Positions 1-5,519 of a stretch of DNA of 5,533 nucleotides are shown in pieces. The notes under the pieces are model-generated. The model did no database searches and was not told where the DNA came from. It saw only the letters and a program-made list of their open reading frames with translations. The position numbers and the translations under genes are program-made. Each line of letters starts with the position of its first letter. Within the stretch, counting starts at the first letter, position 1. This DNA comes from CAYQQU01 sp964419545 (GTDB lineage: Bacteria > Bacteroidota > Bacteroidia > Chitinophagales > Saprospiraceae): positions 1 through 5,533 of the forward strand of contig CAYQQU010000144.1 of assembly GCA_964419545.1 (NCBI GenBank). Direction: 5' to 3'.

Positions 1-2
1 TA

Positions 3-761
3 CCTCTTGCCTTTGAGATTGTCCGTAAGTCGGAGCAATATGTGGACAGCAAAAGCGGCCAAGTCAAGAAGCGTAGCCCTCGTAGCAAAAATGAGATGCT
101 GCGTGATCAGCTTTTTGCCATCACCAAGTACAACCGGGTTCCCTACCGCTATGTGGTCTGGGATACTTGGTTTTCCGCCAAGGAAAACTTTGAGTTTGTG
201 CATTTTAAGCTGAAAAAGTACTTCATCGGGGCTCTGAAGAGCAACCGTCGGGTAGCCCTGAGTATGGAAGACAAGCTGGAAGGTAAATTCCACCGAGTCG
301 ACGGACTAGACTTACAAGCAGGCCAGGCCATGACTGTTTACTTGAAAGGACTGGATTTTCCGGTCCAACTCGTTAAACAGGTCTTTAAAAACCTAGACGG
401 CTCAACTGGAGACTTGTACCTGGTTACCAACGATCTGGATTTGGATGCCTCAGCCATCTGCACGACCTACGAAACACGATGGGGAGTGGAGATATTCCAC
501 AAATCGCTCAAGCAGAATGTGGGCTTGGAAAAATCCCCCACCAAGCATGAGACCTCCCAGTGTAATCATGTTTTTGCCGCCATGATTGCCTGGACCAAAC
601 TGGAACTGCTGTCTTTAAAAGAGCAGACCAATCACTTTGCCCTAAAAACCAAAATGTATGTCAAAGCCCTCAGAGCGGCCTACCAAGAGGTGCAAAGACT
701 AAAAGCCTTTGTACCTAAAATCGATCAGCCTGATCTGGTGCAAACCTCTCTTTTGAGGTAG
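3..761 (+). CDS. IS4/IS701-type DDE transposase, C-terminal part (5' end outside window)
   Basis: The frame is open from the first bases of the window with no convincing start codon, so the gene begins upstream. The 252 visible codons end at TAG 759-761. Numbering from the codon at position 3, VVWDTWF (Asp about residue 54) fits the second catalytic Asp of an IS4-like RNase H-fold transposase. YETRWGVEIFHKSLK (Tyr156, Arg159, Glu163, Lys170) is an exact Y-x2-R-x3-E-x6-K signature, giving the catalytic Glu. The following GLEKSPTKHETSQCNH stretch and a hydrophobic helix are usual for the C-terminal part of this group. The first catalytic Asp must lie before the window. No frameshift or internal stop is seen, so the visible part could be functional. 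Such enzymes act by cut-and-paste on their own inverted repeats. I could not define the right end of the element: the partner repeat is off-window and nothing in 762-909 is recognisable as a terminus. The exact IS family is uncertain. Confidence 0.9.
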   Translation, partial: PLAFEIVRKSEQYVDSKSGQVKKRSPRSKNEMLRDQLFAITKYNRVPYRYVVWDTWFSAKENFEFVHFKLKKYFIGALKSNRRVALSMEDKLEGKFHRVDGLDLQAGQAMTVYLKGLDFPVQLVKQVFKNLDGSTGDLYLVTNDLDLDASAICTTYETRWGVEIFHKSLKQNVGLEKSPTKHETSQCNHVFAAMIAWTKLELLSLKEQTNHFALKTKMYVKALRAAYQEVQRLKAFVPKIDQPDLVQTSLLR

Positions 762-864
762 GGCTAATAGGTGCCGCATGCGAGCTACTTTTTCTAGTGC
801 CTGGTACTATGGGGAGAAGCTATGCATGGAGTCCTGTATACTGCTAAATTTTTCAAAAATCATA

Positions 865-884
865 ATCTTTCGCTTGCGAAAGAT
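865..884. repeat. 20-bp perfect palindrome upstream of the desaturase gene
   Basis: The sequence ATCTTTCGCTTGCGAAAGAT is self-complementary over 9 bp on each side of a TT centre. As RNA it would form an 8-bp stem closed by a CTTG tetraloop. It lies between the transposase and the desaturase, ends 13 bp before the -7 element at 898-905, and covers the position expected for the -33 element. No T-run follows on the plus strand, so a terminator for the transposase is less likely. An operator site for a dimeric regulator or part of the insertion-sequence end are both possible. Confidence 0.6.
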
Positions 885-897
885 CAGTTATGAATTG

Positions 898-905
898 TAA
901 CTTTG
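898..905 (+). promoter_or_regulatory. Bacteroidota-type -7 promoter element for the desaturase gene
   Basis: TAACTTTG matches the Bacteroidota -7 consensus TAnnTTTG exactly. A TTG at 874-876 could serve as a weak -33 element, although the 21-nt gap is slightly longer than the usual 19. The last G is only 4 nt before the ATG at 910. Transcription from this site would therefore begin at or within a few bases of the start codon, giving a nearly leaderless mRNA. The same bases include the in-frame TAA (898-900) that limits the coding region. The match may be chance in an AT-rich stretch. Confidence 0.45.
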
Positions 906-909
906 TCAC

Positions 910-1905
910 ATGGCAGTGGACAAGCAATTAATAATAGCAACCAGAAAATTTGCAAAGGAGGACCGGGCAAAAAGCTGGAAATATTTCTCCGGTACGGTGG
1001 TTCTTTTTTTACTGGCCTATGCTGGTGCGATCGCGAACATTCACCTGATTCCCCAACTCATCTGTTCGGTATTAGCCGGGTTGCTCACGGTCCGGTTGTT
1101 CATCCTTTACCACGATTATCTGCACAGAGCCATATTACAGCGGTCGTTTGTGGCTGAGGTCATTTTTACGATTTTCGGCCTGTTTATCCTGATCCCCACG
1201 AGTATCTGGCGGCGGTCGCACGACTTTCATCATGCGCACAACTCCAAATTATATTCGTCAAGCATTGGGTCTTTCCCGCTGGCTACCAAAAAGGAGTTCC
1301 TGGCGGCAAGCCGATTGGACCGGGGGCTTTATCTATTCAGCCGGCATCCGATCACTATTGCGCTGGGTTATTTTTTTGTTTTCCTCTGGGGCATGAGCCT
1401 GAGGTCCTTTATCAGTAATCCCAAGAAGCATCCCGACTCTCTATTGGCCGTTTTTTTTCACTATGGCATTGGTGCAACGATCTACTTTGTCTTTGGCTGG
1501 CCGAGCTTTGTGCTGGGTTTTTTACTCCCGATTATGATCAGTCACGCCATCGGCTCCTACCTTTTTTACGCCCAACACAATTTTCCGTCGGCATTGTATA
1601 AGTCGAAAGAAGAATGGGACTACGGTTACGCCGCGCTCTATTCATCGAGCTACATGAAAATGAGCAAGCTCATGCACTGGTTTACCGGCAATATTGGTTA
1701 CCACCATATTCACCACATCAACCCCGCCATTCCTTTTTACAACCTGCCGGCCGCTTTTCACGAAATAGAAGCGCTCCAGAACCCGGGGACCACCTCCCTC
1801 GCATTTAAAGACATATCCGCCTGTTTTCAGATAAAAGTATGGGATGCAGAGCAAGGGAAAATGGCTGGGTTGAAGGAGATTTATGGTTTGGAAAAGGCTC
1901 GCTGA
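910..1905 (+). CDS. Membrane fatty acid desaturase, DesA-like (delta-12/omega-3 type)
   Basis: This 331-residue protein has the three histidine boxes of the membrane-bound di-iron fatty acid desaturases: HDYLH (68-72), HDFHHAH (104-110) and HHIHH (265-269). The last box runs into NPAIPFYNL, the H-x-x-H-H-x-x-P-x-I-P-x-Y-N-L pattern typical of DesA-like acyl-lipid desaturases. Hydrophobic segments near residues 26-66, 83-98, 148-165 and 176-218 give the usual arrangement of paired membrane helices with the boxes facing the cytoplasm. The family uses O2 and electrons from ferredoxin or cytochrome b5-type donors to introduce a cis double bond into acyl chains, often adjusting membrane fluidity in the cold. 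Substrate and regiospecificity cannot be read from the sequence. ATG 910 is the first start after an in-frame TAA at 898-900; GTG 916 is the only close alternative. There is no Shine-Dalgarno sequence. GC is visibly lower than in comM and proS, and a transposase lies upstream, so transfer is possible. It converges on comM. Confidence 0.9.
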   Translation: MAVDKQLIIATRKFAKEDRAKSWKYFSGTVVLFLLAYAGAIANIHLIPQLICSVLAGLLTVRLFILYHDYLHRAILQRSFVAEVIFTIFGLFILIPTSIWRRSHDFHHAHNSKLYSSSIGSFPLATKKEFLAASRLDRGLYLFSRHPITIALGYFFVFLWGMSLRSFISNPKKHPDSLLAVFFHYGIGATIYFVFGWPSFVLGFLLPIMISHAIGSYLFYAQHNFPSALYKSKEEWDYGYAALYSSSYMKMSKLMHWFTGNIGYHHIHHINPAIPFYNLPAAFHEIEALQNPGTTSLAFKDISACFQIKVWDAEQGKMAGLKEIYGLEKAR

Positions 1906-1926
1906 TCCGGCTGTCGCCGGCCGGAT
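1905..1926. terminator. Possible GC-rich hairpin between the convergent desaturase and comM genes
   Basis: ATCCGG (1905-1910) pairs with CCGGAT (1921-1926). Alternatively CCGGC (1907-1911) pairs with GCCGG (1916-1920) around TGTC. It begins at the last base of the desaturase stop codon. No T-run follows on either strand, so it is not a classical intrinsic terminator. It may only protect or pause the 3' ends of the facing transcripts. Confidence 0.25.
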
Positions 1927-1934
1927 GAGTAGGC

Positions 1935-1983
1935 CTTACCCACCCAACTCTCCCAATCCAAACTCCGAAAATGTATCGCCTCC
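1935..1983 (-). pseudogene. Diverged second copy of the comM 3' end (gene remnant)
   Basis: Read on the minus strand, GAG at 1982-1980 onward translates as EAIHFRSLDWESWVG. This repeats the true ComM C-terminus EAIHFRSLDRESWAG encoded at 2065-2021. Of 45 aligned bases 34 match. The two serine codons are TCG in one copy and AGT in the other, and Arg (AGG/CGG), Phe and Gly differ synonymously; only Arg to Trp and Ala to Val change the protein. The first 15 bases of the repeat (1969-1983 and 2052-2066) are identical, and similarity stops abruptly before them. One G appears to be missing near the end, so the remnant's original stop is out of frame (GGT AAG instead of GGG TAA). It has no start and is not a working gene. 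It is probably a relic of homologous recombination or of an element inserted into the 3' end of comM. Confidence 0.75.
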
Positions 1984-1989
1984 ACCCCC

Positions 1990-2018
1990 GTCCGCCGAAG
2001 CCTTTGGCGAAGTCGGAC
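1990..2018. repeat. Imperfect 29-bp palindrome between the two comM tails
   Basis: GTCCG (1990-1994) is complementary to CGGAC (2014-2018). Inside, CGCCGAA (1993-1999) can pair with TTTGGCG (2003-2009) around GCC, with one G-T pair. The right arm shares its last base with the comM stop codon. No T-run follows the hairpin on the minus strand, so it is a weak candidate for the comM terminator. Its placement exactly between the two tail copies suggests a REP-like element or a remnant of inserted DNA. Confidence 0.5.
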
Positions 2019-3574
2019 TACCCCGCCCACGACTCCCGATCCAACGACCTGAAATGTATCGCCTCCGCCAAATCTTCAATCCGAATCTCCTCATTTCCCG
2101 CCAGATCCGCCGCCGTCCGCGCCACCTTCAGGATCCGGTCGTACGCCCGTGCCGACAACTGCAGCTTCTCCATCGCCTTCTTGATCAGCACCTGCCCCGC
2201 CTGGTTGACGGCGCACACCTCACGTACCATGCGGCTTGGCATCTGGGCGTTGTTGTAGACGCCCGGCAGGTCGGCATAGCGCGCCGCCTGGATCTCGCGC
2301 GCCCGGTTGACCCGTTCGCGGATATCGGCGCTGGTCTCTGAGGGCCGTTCCTGGCTGGTGAGTTGTTCGTAAGAAACGGGCGTCACTTCCACGTGCAGGT
2401 CGATGCGGTCGAGCAGGGGGCCGGAGATGCGGTTGAGGTAGCGCTGGATGACGCCTGCGCCGCAGACGCAGTCTTTGTCGGGGTGGTTGTAGTAGCCGCA
2501 AGGGCAGGGATTCATGGAGGCGACCAGCATAAAGTTGGCCGGATAATCGACGGTGATCCGCGCGCGCGAGATGGTGACGCGGCGCTCCTCCATGGGCTGG
2601 CGCATCACTTCGAGGACCGTGCGCTTGAATTCGGGCAGCTCGTCGAGGAAGAGGACGCCGTTATGGGCGAGAGAGATCTCGCCGGGATGCGGATTGGAGC
2701 CGCCGCCCACCAGGGCGACGTCGCTCACGGTATGGTGCGGCGAACGGAACGGCCGGGTCGTGATGAGCGCCGAAGAAGGCGGCAGCAAGCCCGCCACAGA
2801 ATGGATCTTGGTGGTCTCCAGCGCTTCGCGCAATCCGAAGGGCGGCAGGATGGTGGGCAGCCGGCGCGCCAGCATCGTCTTTCCGGCGCCGGGCGGACCG
2901 ATGAGGATGACGTTGTGGCCGCCGGCGGCGGCGATCTCCAGGGCGCGTTTGATGTTTTCCTGGCCGCGCACATCGGAGAAGTCGACGCCGTAATCGTGCC
3001 GGGTATCGAAAAATTCGTCGCGCGTTTCCACAAATACCGGCTCGAGGCCGCCGCCGCTATTGATAAAGTCGACCGCTTCACGCAGGTTTTCGATGCCGTA
3101 GACGTTCAGGTCGTTGACGATACCCGCCTCGCGGGCATTGGCTTTGGGAACAAACAGGCCTTTGAATTTTTCCTCCCGCGCCTGAATGGCGATGGGCAGC
3201 GCCCCGCGAATGGGGCGCAGGCTGCCGTCGAGCGACAGTTCGCCCATGAACAGGTACTGATCCAGCCCCTCCGACTCGATCTGCCCGCTGGCGGCCAGTA
3301 CGGCCAGGGCGATGGGCAGATCGTAGGCCGACCCTTCTTTGCGGATGTCGGCGGGCGCCAGGTTGACGGTGGTTTTGATCCGCATCATCCGGTAGCCGAT
3401 GTTTTTCATGGCGGCTTCAACGCGCTGGAAGCCTTCGCGAACGGCGTTGTCCGGTAAACCGACGAGTTGATAGAACTGCTGTCCCATGGCGACCTGCCCT
3501 CCGGTGTTGACTTCCACGGTAATGGTGCGCGCATCAACGCCCTGCAGCGCGCTGGCAAAGGTTTTGACTAACAT
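2018..3574 (-). CDS. comM: ComM/YifB family Mg-chelatase-like AAA+ ATPase
   Basis: This complete 518-residue protein is of normal length for the family and opens with the characteristic MLVKTFASALQGVDA. Residues 1 to about 170 form the Lon-protease-like N-terminal domain of YifB/ComM. The AAA+ core carries Walker A GPPGAGKT (226-233), FRSPHHT (276-282), Walker B GVLFLDE (306-312), an Arg-finger region LLDRID (387-392) and a sensor-2-like SARAYDR (474-480). NPCPCGYYNHPDKDCVC supplies Cys357, 359, 369 and 371, the probable metal-binding cluster of the family. The C-terminal Mg-chelatase-like domain ends in FRSLDRESWAG. In Haemophilus and Vibrio, ComM is a hexameric helicase that extends recombination of incoming DNA by branch migration during transformation. 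A similar role here is inferred, not shown. ATG 3574 is chosen on family alignment; the leader GAAAAAACCACC is A-rich without a Shine-Dalgarno sequence. The gene lies 249 bp downstream of proS, beyond a terminator. Its last 15 codons are repeated just after its stop. High GC matches proS. Confidence 0.96.
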   Translation of the reverse strand: MLVKTFASALQGVDARTITVEVNTGGQVAMGQQFYQLVGLPDNAVREGFQRVEAAMKNIGYRMMRIKTTVNLAPADIRKEGSAYDLPIALAVLAASGQIESEGLDQYLFMGELSLDGSLRPIRGALPIAIQAREEKFKGLFVPKANAREAGIVNDLNVYGIENLREAVDFINSGGGLEPVFVETRDEFFDTRHDYGVDFSDVRGQENIKRALEIAAAGGHNVILIGPPGAGKTMLARRLPTILPPFGLREALETTKIHSVAGLLPPSSALITTRPFRSPHHTVSDVALVGGGSNPHPGEISLAHNGVLFLDELPEFKRTVLEVMRQPMEERRVTISRARITVDYPANFMLVASMNPCPCGYYNHPDKDCVCGAGVIQRYLNRISGPLLDRIDLHVEVTPVSYEQLTSQERPSETSADIRERVNRAREIQAARYADLPGVYNNAQMPSRMVREVCAVNQAGQVLIKKAMEKLQLSARAYDRILKVARTAADLAGNEEIRIEDLAEAIHFRSLDRESWAG

Positions 3575-3597
3575 AACTGGTGGTTTTTTCAGGTGCG

Positions 3598-3756
3598 TCG
3601 CCGGTAGGTAAGCTTTGGTTCTGGATCGGGAAGTCTTTGGTCTTTAGGAGCCTCAACAGGGTTAAGGCCTTCCCGGGTAAAGAACCGGACAAACGGCGAG
3701 GGAGTACAAAACAGCAATCGGGATCTTCATTAATCACGCGGGTTTGTACACTCGCC
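3598..3756 (-). promoter_or_regulatory. Structured comM leader with two competing hairpins
   Basis: On the minus strand the first hairpin pairs 3751-3756 with 3695-3700 (GGCGAG/CTCGCC) and 3743-3749 with 3704-3710 (GTACAAA/TTTGTAC). The second pairs 3694-3699 with 3598-3603 (CGGCGA/TCGCCG), 3681-3686 with 3617-3622 (AGAACC/GGTTCT) and 3669-3675 with 3627-3633 (CTTCCCG/CGGGAAG). Both need bases 3695-3699, so they exclude each other at the base. The second ends 23 nt before the comM ATG and has no U-run after it, so control of translation or RNA stability is more plausible than attenuation. No known riboswitch class is recognised and no TAnnTTTG promoter was found here, so transcription of the region is assumed. 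It may instead be a palindromic repeat element. Confidence 0.45.
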
Positions 3757-3766
3757 TAATAAATAA

Positions 3767-3801
3767 TGACCGGAAGGGCCATTTTGTTGCCCTTCCGGTC
3801 A
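3767..3801 (-). terminator. Intrinsic terminator of proS
   Basis: A perfect 13-bp stem (3767-3779 with 3789-3801, containing GACCGGAAGGGC) closes a 9-nt loop. It begins 22 nt beyond the proS stop codon. On the minus strand it is followed by the T-rich tail ATTATTTATT. On the plus strand it is followed by A residues, so it serves the minus strand. It should separate most proS transcription from comM. Confidence 0.85.
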
Positions 3802-3823
3802 AAAAGCGTTTGGCGACTTGAAC

Positions 3824-5293
3824 TCAATAGGCTTTTGCAAACAAAACCCGCCGCTGCGAAGGTTTCCCGGTCAGCACGCAGGCGCCTTCCTCTTCTTCCG
3901 CATCGATCGGGATACAGCGGATGGTCGCTTTGGTCAGTTCCTTGATCCTGACCTCGGTTTCGGTGGTTCCGTCCCAGTGGGCGGAGATGAAGCCGGGCAG
4001 GTCTTCATTAATGATCGCCTGAAAGTCGTCGAAGGTATCGACCCGGCGTGTTTTTTCGTCGCGGAACTTCCGGGCTTTTTCAAACAGCTGGTTTTGGATA
4101 TCCTCCAAAAGTTGGGCGATATGTTCGGCGGCGCCCTCCAGCGGCACGAAATTCTTTTCTTTGGTATCCCGGCGGGCAATTTCCACCTGCCCTTTTTCCA
4201 GGTCGCGCTTGCCGATACCCACCCGGACGGGGATGCCATGCATTTCGTGTTCGGCGAATTTGAAGCCGGGCCGTTTTTTCATATCCGTATCGTAGCCCAC
4301 CGAGATGCCCTTTTCCTGCAGGGCGACCATCACTTTTTCGGCGGCTTCGTCGATCTCGGCGGCGGGTTTGGGGATCGGAACGATCATCACCTGGGTCGGC
4401 GCGAGTCGCGGCGGGATGATCAACCCGTCGTCGTCGGAATGCGTCATTACCAATCCGCCCATCAGGCGGGTGGAGACGCCCCAGGAGGTTGCCCAGACGT
4501 ACTCTTCCTGGTTTGCTTCGCTGAGGAATTTGACGTCGAACGCCTTGGCGAAGTTCTGCCCCAGGAAATGCGAAGTGCCGGCCTGCAGCGCGCGGCCATC
4601 CTGCATCAGCGCTTCGATGCAATAGGTTTCATCGGCGCCGGCGAAGCGTTCGTTTTCCGTTTTGATGCCTTTGATGACCGGCATCGCCATATACTCTTCG
4701 GCGAAGCGCGCGTAGATATCCAGTATGCGCAAGGTTTCTTCCTCGGCTTCGGCTTTAGTGGCGTGGGCCGTATGGCCTTCCTGCCACAGGAACTCGACGG
4801 TGCGCAGGAAGAGGCGCGTCCGCATTTCCCAGCGCACCACATTGGCCCACTGGTTGATCAGCAGCGGCAGATCGCGGTAGGAGTTGATCCAGTCGCGGTA
4901 GGTGTGCCAGATAATCGTCTCGGAAGTCGGCCGGACGATGAGTTCTTCCTCCAGTTTTGCTTCCGGGTCGACGACTACGCCGCTGCCGTCGGGGGCGTTC
5001 ATCAGGCGATGGTGGGTAACCACGGCGCATTCCTTGGCGAAGCCCTCCACGTGTTCCGCTTCGCGGCTGAGAAAGCTTTTGGGAATAAAGAGCGGAAAGT
5101 AGGCGTTGACGTGGCCCGTCGCCTTGAACATGCGGTCCAGCTCGTCGCGCATGTTTTCCCAGATCGCAAAACCGTGGGGTTTGATCACCATACATCCCCG
5201 CACGGCCGAATTATCGGCGAGGTTGGCTTTTTTGACGATATCGATGTACCATTGCGAGTAATCATCTGCACGAGACGTGATTTCCTTGGCCAT
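3824..5293 (-). CDS. proS: Prolyl-tRNA synthetase, archaeal/eukaryote type (ProRS)
   Basis: This complete 489-residue class II aminoacyl-tRNA synthetase charges tRNA-Pro with proline using ATP in the cytoplasm. The N-terminal catalytic domain includes the motif 1 region (about 34-71), RPTSE (121-125), motif 2 RWEMRTRLFLRT (154-165), the proline-pocket sequence QAGTSH (237-242) and motif 3 ending GLIIPPRLAP (290-299, with Arg296). The anticodon-binding domain spans roughly 300-400, followed by the C-terminal extension ending in FAKAY. There is no inserted editing domain between motifs 2 and 3, and the C-terminal Tyr is typical; both mark the archaeal/eukaryote form found in Bacteroidota rather than the longer E. 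coli form. In the C-terminal domain only Cys460 and Cys472 remain of the usual zinc-binding cysteines, so metal binding is doubtful. ATG 5293 starts MAKEITSRADDYSQWY, the expected N-terminus. The leader TTTCAAAACCAC is A-rich without a Shine-Dalgarno sequence. A strong terminator follows, so the gene is probably transcribed alone. Confidence 0.97.
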   Translation of the reverse strand: MAKEITSRADDYSQWYIDIVKKANLADNSAVRGCMVIKPHGFAIWENMRDELDRMFKATGHVNAYFPLFIPKSFLSREAEHVEGFAKECAVVTHHRLMNAPDGSGVVVDPEAKLEEELIVRPTSETIIWHTYRDWINSYRDLPLLINQWANVVRWEMRTRLFLRTVEFLWQEGHTAHATKAEAEEETLRILDIYARFAEEYMAMPVIKGIKTENERFAGADETYCIEALMQDGRALQAGTSHFLGQNFAKAFDVKFLSEANQEEYVWATSWGVSTRLMGGLVMTHSDDDGLIIPPRLAPTQVMIVPIPKPAAEIDEAAEKVMVALQEKGISVGYDTDMKKRPGFKFAEHEMHGIPVRVGIGKRDLEKGQVEIARRDTKEKNFVPLEGAAEHIAQLLEDIQNQLFEKARKFRDEKTRRVDTFDDFQAIINEDLPGFISAHWDGTTETEVRIKELTKATIRCIPIDAEEEEGACVLTGKPSQRRVLFAKAY

Positions 5294-5385
5294 GTGGTTT
5301 TGAAATTTTCAGCGGGTGAAACTATGTATCGGAAGTTATTGTTGTACAATTAGGAAAACTTGTAAGCAGCTGTCTATCAGCGACT

Positions 5386-5498
5386 TTAACGAAAGCCTAA
5401 CAAAAAAGCTCTTTCTCAACGAACCTCTTAACAACTGTTAAAGCCGGCTTGTTAACACTTTTAACGCCGCCGCGACAGGGATTTAAAGGGCCTTTAAC
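5386..5498. promoter_or_regulatory. Cluster of TTAAC motifs upstream of proS
   Basis: TTAAC occurs on the plus strand at 5386-5390, 5428-5432, 5452-5456, 5461-5465 and 5494-5498. Its reverse complement GTTAA occurs at 5437-5441 and 5451-5455. Two copies form the inverted repeat TTAACAACTGTTAA (5428-5441). It is followed directly by the perfect palindromes AAGCCGGCTT (5441-5450) and GTTAAC (5451-5456). The 240-bp upstream region contains no gene I can support. The cluster may be a binding array for a DNA-binding regulator, acting on proS or on a gene beyond the window. No known regulator is recognised. Confidence 0.4.
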
Positions 5499-5511
5499 TA
5501 AAAATTAGGCA

Positions 5512-5519
5512 CAAAAGTA
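5512..5519 (-). promoter_or_regulatory. Bacteroidota-type -7 element, probable proS promoter
   Basis: On the minus strand TACTTTTG matches TAnnTTTG exactly. The matching -33 element, about 19 nt further upstream, would fall at or beyond the window end, so the promoter can be only half checked. Transcription would start near 5505-5509 and give proS a leader of about 210 nt, passing through the TTAAC cluster. I found no better match nearer the start codon. Confidence 0.45.

Noticed and set aside
775..809. CGCATGCG (775-782) and the imperfect repeat TAGTGCCTGGTACTA (795-809) as the right end of the insertion sequence
   Set aside because: The left terminal repeat is outside the window and no target-site duplication can be checked, so the end cannot be assigned.
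954..961. AAAGGAGG, a strong Shine-Dalgarno-like sequence within the desaturase
   Set aside because: No suitable start codon follows at the right distance, and the next in-frame Met is after the first two histidine boxes. It is within coding sequence.
1883..2341. Plus-strand open frame bridging the desaturase end and comM
   Set aside because: It is Pro/Arg-rich, overlaps the desaturase end and runs antisense into comM. There is no family resemblance.
2363..3457. 364-codon plus-strand open frame inside comM
   Set aside because: It is antisense to the AAA+ core of comM, with no recognisable domain. It is best explained as a shadow of comM codon usage.
3534..3737. 67-codon minus-strand open frame between proS and comM
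   Set aside because: It overlaps the start of comM in another frame, lacks a convincing ribosome-binding context, and shows no recognisable motif. The hairpins in the same DNA explain the region better.
3818..5353. 511-codon plus-strand open frame covering the whole of proS
   Set aside because: It lies antisense to proS and has low-complexity Gly/Phe/Asp/His-rich content with no recognisable domain. GC-rich codon bias in proS removes stops from this frame.
5294..5510. T-box or other known riboswitch in the proS leader
   Set aside because: No T-box sequence, specifier loop or terminator/antiterminator pair is visible, and T-boxes are not expected in Bacteroidota.
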